A stretch of 64,000 nt of DNA from Mycobacterium dioxanotrophicus (GTDB lineage: Bacteria > Actinomycetota > Actinomycetes > Mycobacteriales > Mycobacteriaceae): NCBI RefSeq assembly GCF_002157835.1, contig NZ_CP020809.1:3410001-3474000 (forward strand), in the 5' to 3' direction. Position 1 is the stretch's first letter; each line of letters opens with the position of its first letter. Of the stretch, positions 1 through 8,299 are shown piece by piece. The notes beneath the pieces were generated by a model. The model searched no databases, was not told where the DNA came from, and saw only the letters and a program-made list of their open reading frames with translations. Made by a program: the position numbers and the translations under genes.

Positions 1-917
1 CCGAGTGCGTCGCGCCACCGGGCCAGCACATCGTCACGCGCACCGGCCGCGGTGTAGACGTGCCGGGCCCGCGCTTCACCGCCGATATCGGCTACGCCGT
101 CGTGCAGGTCCGTCCGCTCATCGAGGTCGACGACCGCGGTGGGGTCGACGGCGACCATGCCGTGGTCGGCGACGACGGCGAGCAGCGCGTCGGGCGGAAG
201 CGTCTCGACGATCGACTCGACCAGCTTGTCGACCTGGCGCAGGTGCATCCGCCAGGCCGGCGAGCCCGGCCCGTGCAAGTGACCGACGAGATCGAGTTCG
301 CCGTGATAGCCATAACAGAATCCGCCCCGCGCCACCGCGTCCGTGACACCGGCCGCGAGCTCGCCGAGGGCATGCACACCGACATAGCGGGCGCCCCGCA
401 GGACCGCCCGGGTCAGCCCCGACTCGGCGAACTCCGCACCGGAGACGACGCTGACCGCCACCCCGGCCGCAGCTGCCCGCTCGAACGTCGTGGGCAGTGG
501 CTGCAGCTCCTCGGGGCGCACCTGCTCGCGCAGGTCGTCGCCGCGGGGGTGCGGTCGCCACCGCAGGGCATTCATCACTCGAACATCGGGGGAGTCGGGC
601 ACCCGGAAGGACATGCCCACCAGGCCGTGCTCGCCGGACCGGCATCCCGTGCCGATCGCCGCGAGGCCGGCCACCGTCGTGGAGGGGAAGCCCACCTGCA
701 GTGTCTGGCCGCGCAAACCGGCCAGCACCGGGGCGTCGGCGGCATGGGAATCCAGCAGTTCCGCGCCGAGCCCGTCCACCAGCAGAACGCACGCACCGCG
801 CGCGGGGCCGGGCAGCTGGAGGCGGGATTCGAAGCCTGCCACCCCGAGCGTGCTCAGCACCGCCGGGACCACGTCGGCCAGCGCGGGAGCATCCGGATCA
901 AGGTGTGGCACATCCAC
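1..917 (-). CDS. Alkaline-phosphatase superfamily phosphodiesterase (3' end outside window)
   Basis: About 305 codons are visible; the 3' end runs off the left edge. The protein belongs to the type I phosphodiesterase/nucleotide pyrophosphatase branch of the alkaline phosphatase superfamily. Seen motifs are VLLVDGLGAELL (first metal-binding Asp), GFPSTTVAGLAAIGTG (the Thr-type nucleophile of this superfamily), LDLVGHLHGPGS and VVADHGMV (metal-binding Asp and His). No signal peptide is visible, so it is probably cytoplasmic. GTG at 917 was chosen because GGAAG lies 8 nt upstream; an in-frame GTG at 935 is the alternative. It is divergent from the secreted-protein gene at 1017. The substrate cannot be told from sequence. 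Confidence 0.82.
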   Translation of the reverse strand, partial: MDVPHLDPDAPALADVVPAVLSTLGVAGFESRLQLPGPARGACVLLVDGLGAELLDSHAADAPVLAGLRGQTLQVGFPSTTVAGLAAIGTGCRSGEHGLVGMSFRVPDSPDVRVMNALRWRPHPRGDDLREQVRPEELQPLPTTFERAAAAGVAVSVVSGAEFAESGLTRAVLRGARYVGVHALGELAAGVTDAVARGGFCYGYHGELDLVGHLHGPGSPAWRMHLRQVDKLVESIVETLPPDALLAVVADHGMVAVDPTAVVDLDERTDLHDGVADIGGEARARHVYTAAGARDDVLARWRDAL

Positions 918-1016
918 ATCGCGAGCTTCCCACACCTCTCGGCCGGCCCAGGTCGGCGCGGTGCGGGCGTGCGCGCACAGTGGGGCATGCCCGGGCAACC
1001 GGTACGCTGGCCTGCT

Positions 1017-1553
1017 ATGAGGCCGACGAGAGCAGCGATTCTCGCCGCGGCGCTTGTCGCGGCCGGGGTTGGAACCTTCAGCGGCGTAGCCACCGCTGAT
1101 CCCGACACGCCGGAGCCGACGCCCGCCGCGCCGGCGCCCGACCCGAACGCACCGCCGGCTCCCGCACCTGCGGCGCCGGCCGGCGCTCTGGCCACCAGCA
1201 TCGATCACGACGGCACCTTTGTGGTCGGCAAGGACATCGCGCCGGGCACGTACGCGTCGGCGGGCCCCGTCGGCAACGGTGCGTGCTACTGGAAGCGGAT
1301 CGGTGACGACCAGAACCCGATCATCGACAACGCGATGACCAAGAAGGCGCAGACGGTGGCGATCGAGCCCACCGACAAGGCGTTCAAGACCAGTGGCTGC
1401 CAGCCGTGGGCGCAGACCGATGCGCCGCCGGACGCGCAGGCGCAGGGCGGCCTGCTGCCTGCGCTGATCGCCGGGGGCCAGCTCCGCGGCATGCTCGGCA
1501 CCCTGAACAACGGCGCCCGCCAGTACGACGGATCGCAGGTACCGACGCCCTGA
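1017..1553 (+). CDS. Secreted protein with Pro/Ala-rich linker and an 'IAPGTY' domain
   Basis: A 178-aa protein with a classical signal peptide (residues 1-29, ending near ATADP) and a Pro/Ala/Thr-rich linker to about residue 60. The C-terminal domain contains GTFVVGKDIAPGTY followed by a Cys-Tyr-Trp and a second Cys. That pattern recurs in actinobacterial exported proteins and lipoproteins of unknown function; the two cysteines probably form a disulphide. There is no lipobox. The ATG at 1017 fits the signal peptide exactly, although the reading frame stays open far upstream. I assign no enzymatic role. Confidence 0.85.
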   Translation: MRPTRAAILAAALVAAGVGTFSGVATADPDTPEPTPAAPAPDPNAPPAPAPAAPAGALATSIDHDGTFVVGKDIAPGTYASAGPVGNGACYWKRIGDDQNPIIDNAMTKKAQTVAIEPTDKAFKTSGCQPWAQTDAPPDAQAQGGLLPALIAGGQLRGMLGTLNNGARQYDGSQVPTP

Positions 1554-1799
1554 CGGCCGCGCGGGCCCGACACGCCGAGCCTGCACCCCAAGATGCGTAC
1601 TGGTGGCGCCCGCGTGGCCTGATTGCCTTGCCGCGCAAGCAAAACCGGTGCGCACATCGCCCTGCGGTGGCCGGGGTTCAGCAAGTGCACAGCAGCGGCG
1701 ACGCGCGACCTGAGCGCTCCCGCTGTTAGTCTGCGAAGGCCGCCGGTCGCCAGGTCGAATCGGCGTGTGGACACGGAAATCGGCAAGGATACGTAAAAC

Positions 1800-3014
1800 G
1801 TGGCGCGCGGCGCAGAGATCAAAGCCCTGACCGGAGTGCGCATCGTCGCAGCCGTGTGGGTGGTGCTGTTCCACTTCCGCCCGCTGCTATATCAAGTCGC
1901 GCCCGACATCACCAAGGCGCTCGCGCCCGTGCTCAACTGCGGCGCGCAGGGCGTCGACCTGTTCTTCATCCTCAGCGGTTTCGTGCTGACGTGGAACTAC
2001 TTCGAGCGGATGGGCCCGTCCTGGTCCACCCGCGCCACTCTGCACTTCCTGTGGTTGCGACTATCCCGGGTCTGGCCGGTATACCTGGTCACCCTGCATC
2101 TGGCCGCGCTGTGGGTGATCTTCACCATCAACGTCGGTCACATCCCGCCGGAGGACGTCAGCCCCTTCAACGCGGTGAGCTACTTCCGGCAGCTCTTCCT
2201 GGTGCAGCTGTGGTTCCAGCCCTACTTCGACGGGTCCAGCTGGGACGGCCCGGCATGGTCGATCAGCGCCGAGTGGCTGGCCTACCTGTTGTTCGGTGCG
2301 TTGATCCTCGTCGTGTTCCGGGTCGCACGAGCCACCCGGGCGCGCAGCCTGGTCCTGCTTGCCATCGCGGCCTCGACGCCTCCCGTGGTGCTGATGCTGG
2401 TGAGCGGGCACATCTACACGCCGTGGAGCTGGTTGCCGAGAATCGTCATGCAGTTCACCGCGGGGGCGCTCGCCTGTGCCGCGGTGCGCAAATTGGATCT
2501 CAGCGATACGGCCTGCCGGCGCGCCGGCTACCTGTCCATCCCGCTGGTGGCGCTCGTCATCGGCGGCCTGTATTTCTTCGACGCCCATCCGCTGAACACC
2601 GTCGGCGACGCAGGCGGAATCGTCGATCTGCTGTTCGTGCCGCTGATCGTGCTGCTCGCCGTCGGCACCGGCAGCCTCCCGGCGTTCCTGTCCACCCGAT
2701 TGCTCGTCTATGGCGGGCAGATCTCCTTCGGCCTCTACATGGTGCACGAGCTGGTCCACACGGCATGGATATGGACGGTCAAGCAGTTCGAGATCACGCT
2801 GACGCCGACGCTGTCCGGTAAGGCGACCGTGTTCGGCCTCGTCGCGCTGTCGGTCCTCGGCGCCGTCCTGCTGTATCACGTCGTCGAGGAACCGGCCCGG
2901 CGCTGGATGCGCAGGATGGTCGACATCAAACCGGCGGACCCACCCAACAGACTGCACCGTATCGACGGCGAGCTCGAAGCCCGCCCGACCGGCGTTTCCG
3001 CACGCGCCGGATAG
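1800..3014 (+). CDS. Membrane acyltransferase, acyltransferase-3 (OafA/YrhL-like) family
   Basis: A 404-aa integral membrane protein of about ten predicted helices. Family marks are LTGVRIVAAVWVVLFHF near the N-terminus (the conserved His of acyltransferase-3 enzymes follows at residues 20-25) and ILSGFVLTW. Such proteins O-acylate cell-surface sugars or lipids. The GTG start at 1800 has AAGGA about 10 nt upstream. The next gene encodes an SGNH hydrolase. The same acyltransferase/SGNH order is found for Rv0517/Rv0518 in M. tuberculosis, and in other bacteria the two domains are often fused, so the pair probably works on one envelope substrate. Confidence 0.88.
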   Translation: MARGAEIKALTGVRIVAAVWVVLFHFRPLLYQVAPDITKALAPVLNCGAQGVDLFFILSGFVLTWNYFERMGPSWSTRATLHFLWLRLSRVWPVYLVTLHLAALWVIFTINVGHIPPEDVSPFNAVSYFRQLFLVQLWFQPYFDGSSWDGPAWSISAEWLAYLLFGALILVVFRVARATRARSLVLLAIAASTPPVVLMLVSGHIYTPWSWLPRIVMQFTAGALACAAVRKLDLSDTACRRAGYLSIPLVALVIGGLYFFDAHPLNTVGDAGGIVDLLFVPLIVLLAVGTGSLPAFLSTRLLVYGGQISFGLYMVHELVHTAWIWTVKQFEITLTPTLSGKATVFGLVALSVLGAVLLYHVVEEPARRWMRRMVDIKPADPPNRLHRIDGELEARPTGVSARAG

Positions 3015-3112
3015 ATGCGCGCGGCAGCGAAACAGCCTGTGCCACAGGTTGTAATGGGCTCGTTATCGGTGTGTCACCGTGGCTGGGGTAACCTGCCTCG
3101 GGGCCAAAGGCG

Positions 3113-3128
3113 CACCGTGATCACGGTG
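3113..3128. promoter_or_regulatory. 16-bp perfect palindrome upstream of the SGNH hydrolase gene
   Basis: CACCGTGATCACGGTG reads the same on both strands. It lies between the acyltransferase stop (3014) and the SGNH start (3164), about 36 nt before the start. A regulator-binding site or a small RNA hairpin are both possible; no poly-U tract follows it. Confidence 0.35.
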
Positions 3129-3163
3129 GGGGACACGTCGTCTCACCGGCAGTGGAGGTAGCA

Positions 3164-3850
3164 GTGAGTCGTGTGTTCACTTTCGTCATCTCACTTGGCC
3201 TTCTGGCGGGTGTGGTCACGCACGTTCCTGTGCAGCGGTACACGACATCCGGTCTGGATCCGCGGCTCAATCACATTGCCGTCATCGGCGACTCGTACAC
3301 CACCGGCAGCCTGGAGGGCGGCGAGGGTCCGCGGGGCTGGACCACCCTGGCGTGGGATCAGCTCGCCCATCGTGGCGTGCAGGTGAAGGCTGACGTGGTC
3401 GCCGAAGGCGGAGCGGGCTATGTGCAGCGCGGTAACCACGGCAGCATCTTCGGTGACCTGACGTCGCGCGCGGTGAAGCCCGACGACTCGCTGATCGTGT
3501 TCTTCGGGTCGCGCAACGACAAGGACATGGACCCTGCGGCGATCACGATGATGAGCCACAACGCGTTGACGCTCGCGCAGCACATCGCGCCGTCGGCCAA
3601 GCTGCTGGTCATCGCGCCGCCGTGGGTGTCGGCCGACGTGCCGCCCTCGATCCTGAACATCCGCGACATCCTCAAGGCCCAGGCCCGCGACGTGGGTGCG
3701 GCGTTCTACGATCCGATCGAAGACGGCTGGTTCTTCGACCGGCCCGACCTCATCGGTGGCGACGGTATCCACCCCACCGATGCCGGGCACGCGTACATGG
3801 CCGACCGGCTGGCCCCGCTCATCGGCAGGCAGCTGCCGCGCGCTCTCTGA
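3164..3850 (+). CDS. Exported SGNH/GDSL hydrolase (Rv0518-like)
   Basis: A 228-aa protein with an N-terminal signal or membrane anchor (residues 1-20) followed by an SGNH hydrolase fold. Block I is IAVIGDSYTTG with the nucleophile Ser, block III is FFGSRND with the oxyanion Asn, and block V is DGIHPTDAGH with the catalytic Asp and His. The family includes esterases and acyl-transfer partners of acyltransferase-3 proteins. GTG at 3164 was chosen because GGAGG sits 5 nt upstream; GTG at 3152 would place the ribosome site inside the gene. It is paired with the upstream acyltransferase and probably acts outside the membrane on acylated envelope sugars or lipids. Confidence 0.85.
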   Translation: MSRVFTFVISLGLLAGVVTHVPVQRYTTSGLDPRLNHIAVIGDSYTTGSLEGGEGPRGWTTLAWDQLAHRGVQVKADVVAEGGAGYVQRGNHGSIFGDLTSRAVKPDDSLIVFFGSRNDKDMDPAAITMMSHNALTLAQHIAPSAKLLVIAPPWVSADVPPSILNIRDILKAQARDVGAAFYDPIEDGWFFDRPDLIGGDGIHPTDAGHAYMADRLAPLIGRQLPRAL

Positions 3851-3853
3851 GTG

Positions 3854-4825
3854 TCAGTTCGGGGCCGAGGTGCGGAAGCGGTCGCGGTAGGCCTTCGGGG
3901 CTACGCCGAGCTGGCTGACGAACACCCGGCGTAGCGTCTCGGCACTGCCGAAACCGGCCAGCCGGGCGCTTTCCCCGACCGAATGCCCGGCGTCGAGCGC
4001 CGCTCGGGCGACGTCGGTGCGGACCCGCTCGACATACCGCGCCGGAGTGGTGCCCAGCTCGGCCTGAAACAGCCGCGTCAGCTGGCGGGTACTCAAAGAT
4101 GCTACGGCGGCAAGGCTTTTCACGCTGTGGTCGGCGGCGGGATCGGCGGCGACGGCATCGATGACGCGCCGTAACGCGGAAGGCTCGGAGGCCTCGACCT
4201 CCACCAGCGTGGAGAACTGCGACTGACCGCCTGCCCGCTTGAGATACACCACCAGCGACCGCGCCACCTCGCGGACCAGGTCGGCACCGTGATCCCGCTC
4301 GACCATCGCCAGCGCCAGGTCGATACCGGCCGACACCCCCGCCGAGGTGTAGATGTCGGCATCCTCGACGAAGATCGCGTCCGGCTCGACGATGGTGTCG
4401 GGATACGCGCGCCCGAGCAGGCGCGCGTGCCGCCAGTGCGTGGTGGCGCGCCGGCCTTTCAGCAGGCCCGCCTCGGCGAGGATGAACGCGCCGGTGCAGA
4501 TCGACGCCAGCCGACGAGTACGGCCCGGCACCTGCCGCAGCGCGGAGACCAGGGCGGGGTCGATCGGCCGCCCGACCAGGTTGTCGCCGCCGGCCACCAG
4601 CACGGTGTCGACGTCGTTGATGTCTGAAATACGTTCAGTGACAGGGAATTTCGTGCCGATCGAGGTGGTGACTTCACATCCGTCCAGTGACGCGATCCGG
4701 ATCAGGTACTGCGCGCCGAACCGATTCGCCTCGGCGAACACCTCGGCCGGGCCCGCCGCGTCGAGCAACTTCACGCCGTCGAAGACGACGATCACCACCA
4801 CGCGCGGACGGGCGTTGCCGGCCAT
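3854..4825 (-). CDS. GlxA-family transcriptional regulator (DJ-1/PfpI domain plus AraC domain)
   Basis: A 323-aa protein with two domains. Residues about 8-175 form a DJ-1/PfpI-type glutaminase-like domain with the nucleophile-elbow Cys in SICTGAFIL; residues about 215-320 are an AraC-type double helix-turn-helix (STRQLTRLFQAELG and SARLAGFGSAETLRRVF). This architecture is that of GlxA/FtrA regulators, where the N-terminal domain senses a ligand and is usually not enzymatic. Its ATG overlaps the stop of the upstream MOSC gene by one base (TGATG), so the two are translationally coupled and may share a substrate. Confidence 0.9.
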   Translation of the reverse strand: MAGNARPRVVVIVVFDGVKLLDAAGPAEVFAEANRFGAQYLIRIASLDGCEVTTSIGTKFPVTERISDINDVDTVLVAGGDNLVGRPIDPALVSALRQVPGRTRRLASICTGAFILAEAGLLKGRRATTHWRHARLLGRAYPDTIVEPDAIFVEDADIYTSAGVSAGIDLALAMVERDHGADLVREVARSLVVYLKRAGGQSQFSTLVEVEASEPSALRRVIDAVAADPAADHSVKSLAAVASLSTRQLTRLFQAELGTTPARYVERVRTDVARAALDAGHSVGESARLAGFGSAETLRRVFVSQLGVAPKAYRDRFRTSAPN

Positions 4826-5484
4826 CAGCCTGCGGTGCGGCGGTAGGCGAGTTCCTTGAGTTCGGTCGGCAGCGCCTCGGCCCGCAGGATTTCGCGCAGC
4901 AATTGGGGTTCGAGGGTGAGCGCGCGGAACACGATGCCCACGGTCACGTCGTGATCGGGCCGCTCGGTCACCACGATCTCGTCACCCGCGCGTACGGTGC
5001 CCGGTGTCACCAGCCGCAGGTAGGCGCCCGGAATCGCAGTCCTGGTAAAGGTTTTGATCCATCCGTTGATCTCAAGCCATGCGGCGAAGGTGCGGCAGGG
5101 GATGCGCGGCCGGGACACTTCGAGTTCCAGCCCGTCCGAGCCCACCCGCCACCGCTCGCCGATGACCGAGTTGGTGACGTCGACACCGGTCGTGGTGAGG
5201 TTCTCGCCGAACACCCCGTTGGCGATCTCGCGGTCCAGTTCGCTCTGCCAGTCGTCGAGGTCTTCGCGGGCGTAGGCGTAGACCGCCTGATCGTCGCCGC
5301 CGTGTACCAACTGGTTGCCGATGGTGTCGCCGACCAGACCGCTGCCGAGGCCGCCGTGCATGGGCCCGGGGGCACGGACCGCGACCGCCCCGTCGGCCGG
5401 GCGCTTGTCGATGCCCGTCACCGTGCGCTCATCGTCGGGATTGGGACGTGGATGAGCCACGTTGACGGTCAGAACATGTGCCAT
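4825..5484 (-). CDS. MOSC domain-containing protein
   Basis: A 219-aa MOSC-domain protein of the YiiM-like type. MOSC domains are sulphur-carrier or molybdenum-cofactor-binding folds; stand-alone members reduce N-hydroxylated compounds or remain uncharacterised. Visible family features are GDTIGNQLVHGGDDQAVYAY near residue 60, EIANGVFGENLTTTGVDV and the conserved Cys in SRPRIPCRTFAAWL. ATG at 5484 (MAHVLTVNVAH) fits the family N-terminus; the reading frame stays open upstream into the preceding gene's region. It lies between a small secreted protein gene and a GlxA-type regulator on the same strand. Confidence 0.87.
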   Translation of the reverse strand: MAHVLTVNVAHPRPNPDDERTVTGIDKRPADGAVAVRAPGPMHGGLGSGLVGDTIGNQLVHGGDDQAVYAYAREDLDDWQSELDREIANGVFGENLTTTGVDVTNSVIGERWRVGSDGLELEVSRPRIPCRTFAAWLEINGWIKTFTRTAIPGAYLRLVTPGTVRAGDEIVVTERPDHDVTVGIVFRALTLEPQLLREILRAEALPTELKELAYRRTAG

Positions 5485-5494
5485 GACGCTCAAG

Positions 5495-5743
5495 CTAGAC
5501 CATCGGTGTCGCAACACCATTCGGGGCTGCCGGCGGCGGAGGAACCGGCAGGCACAGCCCAGTCGCGGTGTCGAGCTGGCGGCCGGGCACGCAGAACGGC
5601 GCGCATCCGTAGATGACACCGGTTTCACCGTCCGGGCAGCCCGCCGTCACCGCGGGCGCCACGCTGCCGGCGAATCCCAGTGGCACCGCGGCGAACACCA
5701 CTGCTGCCAGCGTCGTGATGCTCCACCGCGTTCGGCTTCCCAT
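5495..5743 (-). CDS. Small secreted cysteine-containing protein
   Basis: An 82-aa protein with a signal peptide (residues 1-33, cleavage near APAVTA), a mature part with four cysteines (TAGCPDGETG, YGCAPFCVPG, GLCLPVPP) and a Pro-rich end. AGGAG precedes the ATG with about 7 nt spacing. The cysteine-rich PDG pattern resembles small exported mycobacterial proteins of unknown function. It ends 10 nt before the MOSC gene and may be the first gene of that operon. Confidence 0.7.
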   Translation of the reverse strand: MGSRTRWSITTLAAVVFAAVPLGFAGSVAPAVTAGCPDGETGVIYGCAPFCVPGRQLDTATGLCLPVPPPPAAPNGVATPMV

Positions 5744-5818
5744 GCCGCACTCCTGACGTGTTCGTGGCTCTCTGACCTGCTTGGAAGTTTAGGCTGCGAC
5801 GAGGGGAGGAGGTCCACA

Positions 5819-6337
5819 TTGCTCACCTCGATGCGTATCCCCACGGTGCTGATCGTGGGCGCGGCGCTGACGGCATGCGGCGGCGGGCAGCACGTCGCGG
5901 GCCCGTCGAGTGCGCAGCCGGCCACATCGACGCACTCCGCGACGCCGGCCGCACCGCCGAGTGCCGCTGCGCTGGGCAAGGAGCAGAGCACGGCATGGGT
6001 CGATCTGCAGGCCGGTGACTGCCTGGTCGACATGCCGCCGACCGATCCGAGCGTGGTGATGGTGACGACCGTCGACTGTGCCGCGCCGCATCGCGCCGAG
6101 GCGTTCTACCGCGGTGATGTGGCTGTCAACGACGCCGTCGCGGGCGTGGCCGACCAGGCCTGTGCCTCGGGATTCGCGTCCTACACCGGGCACCCCGCTG
6201 CCGGCAGCGGGTTGTCGGTGACCTATCTGATCGATTCCCGCCAGGACCGGACCTCGAACAATCCGGAACCGAGCTCGGTGATCTGTGTGCTGTATGCGGC
6301 CGACGGGACCGAGCTGACCCGGTCCGCGCGTCGGTGA
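5819..6337 (+). CDS. Lipoprotein with septum-formation-like (PF13845 type) domain
   Basis: A 172-aa putative lipoprotein. The lipobox LTAC ends a short hydrophobic signal, followed by a Ser/Thr/Pro/Ala-rich spacer. The mature domain has the pattern GDCLVDMPP, VVMVTTVDCAAPHRAEAF and a later ACASGF and SVICVLYA, which matches the 'septum formation' extracytoplasmic domain (four cysteines in two pairs). TTG at 5819 is preferred over ATG at 5831 because AGGAGG is 6 nt before the TTG; both keep the lipobox. It is divergent from the small secreted gene at 5743. Confidence 0.75.
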   Translation: MLTSMRIPTVLIVGAALTACGGGQHVAGPSSAQPATSTHSATPAAPPSAAALGKEQSTAWVDLQAGDCLVDMPPTDPSVVMVTTVDCAAPHRAEAFYRGDVAVNDAVAGVADQACASGFASYTGHPAAGSGLSVTYLIDSRQDRTSNNPEPSSVICVLYAADGTELTRSARR

Positions 6338-6369
6338 GGCGATCCGGCGTCGGCTAGCGTCACCTGATT

Positions 6370-7323
6370 GTGCAGACCCTGATCGACCTCGACAGCTCGC
6401 CGGTGTTCGCAATTCCCCTGCGCGATGGCACTACCGTCTACGAGGGCGTGCTGGTCGAGGGGCCGCAGGGTTGGGGCGAGTTCGGCCCGCCGTCCGATGC
6501 CGGTGACGCGGCGCTGGTCCGCTGGCTGACGGCGGCGACCGAGCCCGGCACGGTTGGCTGGCCCGATCCGGTGCGCGGCCGGATCCCCATCGCGGCCACT
6601 GTGCCCGCCGTCGACCCCTCGCGCGCCCACGACATCGCGGTCGCAGCGGGTTGCCGGTCGGCCACCGTCGAGGTCGGCACCACGTTGGCCGACGACGTCG
6701 CGCGGGTGGCGGCGGTGCGCGAGGCCCTCGGACCCGACGGCGCGATCCGCTGTGATGCCAAGGGGCGGTGGGGCGTCGACACCGCGGTGGCGGCGATCGC
6801 GGAGTTGCACCGGGTGGCCGGCGGCCTGGAGTTCGTCGTGCAACCCTGCCGTGACCTCGCCGACGGGGCCCGGGTGCGGGCACGGGTCGACGTGCGTATC
6901 GCGGCCGATGCGTCAGTGCTCGACGCGCACGAGCCGGTGACGCGCGCGACCGCCGACGTCGCCGTCGTGTCGTGCGGGCCGCTCGGCGGCGCACGCCGCG
7001 CATTGCAGGTGGCCGAGACGACGGGGCTGCCGTGCGTCGTCACCTCGACCGTGCAGACCAGCATCGGCCTCATGGCAGGGCTCGCGCTCGCGGGTGCGCT
7101 GCCCGAGTTGCCCTACGCCTGCGAACTCGGCGGCCGCGCGCTGCTGGCGGGCGACGTCGTCGCCCAATCCCGTTCGCTGACCGTCGCGGACGGCTTCCTG
7201 CCCGTCGCCCCGATGCCTCCCGCGCCGCAGCCGGAACTGATCGACCGCTACGCCGTCACCGACCCGCAGCGGATCGCGTGGTGGCGTGACCGCGTCCGCG
7301 CGGCCACTGTCGTGGGGCGCTGA
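6370..7323 (+). CDS. Degenerate MenC-like (o-succinylbenzoate synthase) paralogue, probable pseudoenzyme
   Basis: A 317-aa protein with the length and fold signature of actinobacterial MenC, an enolase-superfamily enzyme of menaquinone synthesis: GWGEFGP, IPIAATVPAVDP, GRWGVDTAV, VQPC, IAAD and GPLGGARRAL are all in order. The catalytic residues are mostly gone. The KxK motif reads TVE (99-101), the Glu of the LEQP motif is Val157, the Glu after the Asp of ADES is Ala181, and the second base Lys is Ser201. Asp129 and Asp180 remain. OSBS activity by the usual two-lysine chemistry is therefore unlikely. GTG start at 6370. It is monocistronic, with no men genes nearby. Confidence 0.8.
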   Translation: MQTLIDLDSSPVFAIPLRDGTTVYEGVLVEGPQGWGEFGPPSDAGDAALVRWLTAATEPGTVGWPDPVRGRIPIAATVPAVDPSRAHDIAVAAGCRSATVEVGTTLADDVARVAAVREALGPDGAIRCDAKGRWGVDTAVAAIAELHRVAGGLEFVVQPCRDLADGARVRARVDVRIAADASVLDAHEPVTRATADVAVVSCGPLGGARRALQVAETTGLPCVVTSTVQTSIGLMAGLALAGALPELPYACELGGRALLAGDVVAQSRSLTVADGFLPVAPMPPAPQPELIDRYAVTDPQRIAWWRDRVRAATVVGR

Positions 7324-7345
7324 GGTTGCGGGGCGCTGAGAGCGC

Positions 7346-8248
7346 TCAGTCCTGCACGGCCTTGGCGATGGTCACGCACATCGTCAGCCAGTCGGGGTCC
7401 GGTTCATCCTGCTCGGTGAGCTCCCACATCGCGTTGTGCATGGTTCGCACGATCACCCAGGCCCTGGCCCGGTCGATGTCGAGTTCGGCGGCATCGGCCA
7501 GGGTGTAGAAGCGCCGCCGCACGCCGTCGCGGACGTAGCCGGCGAGTTCGTCCCACCGGTTCCACAGCATCGGGGCGATCTCGTAGTGCGGGTCGCCGCT
7601 GATCGGTTTCGGGTCGATCACCAGCCACGGTTGTCGTTCGGCGGCCAGCACGTTCTCGTAGTGCAGGTCGCTGTGGATGAGTGTTGCCGAGCAGGTCGGG
7701 TCGGCGATGAGTTCGGTGCCCAGCGTGATGGCCTGCTCCACCAGGCGGCGCGGGACCGGCGCGTTGCGGGGGAGTGCTGTCAGGTCGGCGGTCCAGCGTT
7801 CGACGAGTGCGGGCAGCCGGCGAAGCTGGGGTAGTGCCGGGACATGGATCCGGCGGTACAGCGACGCGACGATCTCGCACGCCTCGATGTCCCACAGCCC
7901 CTTGAGATCTCGGGTCTGCAACCGCTCGAGCAGCAGCGCCCGGCGATGCGGCTCGGCGCGCAGCAACCGGACTGCACCGTCGCCGCCCCACCTGCGCAGC
8001 GCGAGGTGTTCGTGTTCGGACTCCTCGTCGGGCAGCGCGATCTTGAGCACCGCGGGCCCGGTGTCGCGGCTGCGCACCGGCACCACGATCGAGCAGAAGC
8101 CGTGCATGGGCGCCCCGTCCGGGGTGAGCGCCCAGTCGTCGAGCTGGGTCTGCAGCAGCCGTGGCAGCCGGTCCACCCAGTCCTGCCACTGTGGTCCACG
8201 CACGGCCATCGCGCGCACCGCGTCGGGCAGATCGATCATCGGCTCCAT
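7346..8248 (-). CDS. Small-molecule kinase of the APH(6)/hydroxyurea-resistance type
   Basis: A 300-aa protein of the aminoglycoside/hydroxyurea antibiotic resistance kinase family (PF04655 type). Kinase-fold marks are AVLKIALPDEESEHE (ATP-binding Lys and helix C Glu), ERLQTRDLKGLW, LIHSDLHYENVLA (catalytic loop with Asp and Asn) and WLVIDPKPISGDPHYE (metal-binding Asp). Family members phosphorylate streptomycin or related hydroxylated small molecules; the natural substrate here is unknown and sequence alone does not prove resistance. It converges on the MenC-like gene. Confidence 0.85.
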   Translation of the reverse strand: MEPMIDLPDAVRAMAVRGPQWQDWVDRLPRLLQTQLDDWALTPDGAPMHGFCSIVVPVRSRDTGPAVLKIALPDEESEHEHLALRRWGGDGAVRLLRAEPHRRALLLERLQTRDLKGLWDIEACEIVASLYRRIHVPALPQLRRLPALVERWTADLTALPRNAPVPRRLVEQAITLGTELIADPTCSATLIHSDLHYENVLAAERQPWLVIDPKPISGDPHYEIAPMLWNRWDELAGYVRDGVRRRFYTLADAAELDIDRARAWVIVRTMHNAMWELTEQDEPDPDWLTMCVTIAKAVQD

Positions 8249-8299
8249 GGTCGCACCCCGGCCTGTCTGACCCGGCGCCGGTTTTGACAGACTGTGCCT

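Noticed and set aside
118-792. 224-aa minus-strand open frame over the left-end phosphodiesterase
   Set aside because: It is Arg-rich with no protein-like pattern; another minus frame carries all the phosphatase-superfamily motifs.
7346-8248. A proven aminoglycoside-resistance gene
   Set aside because: The kinase fold is clear, but many chromosomal members have other substrates and no resistance gene cluster surrounds it.
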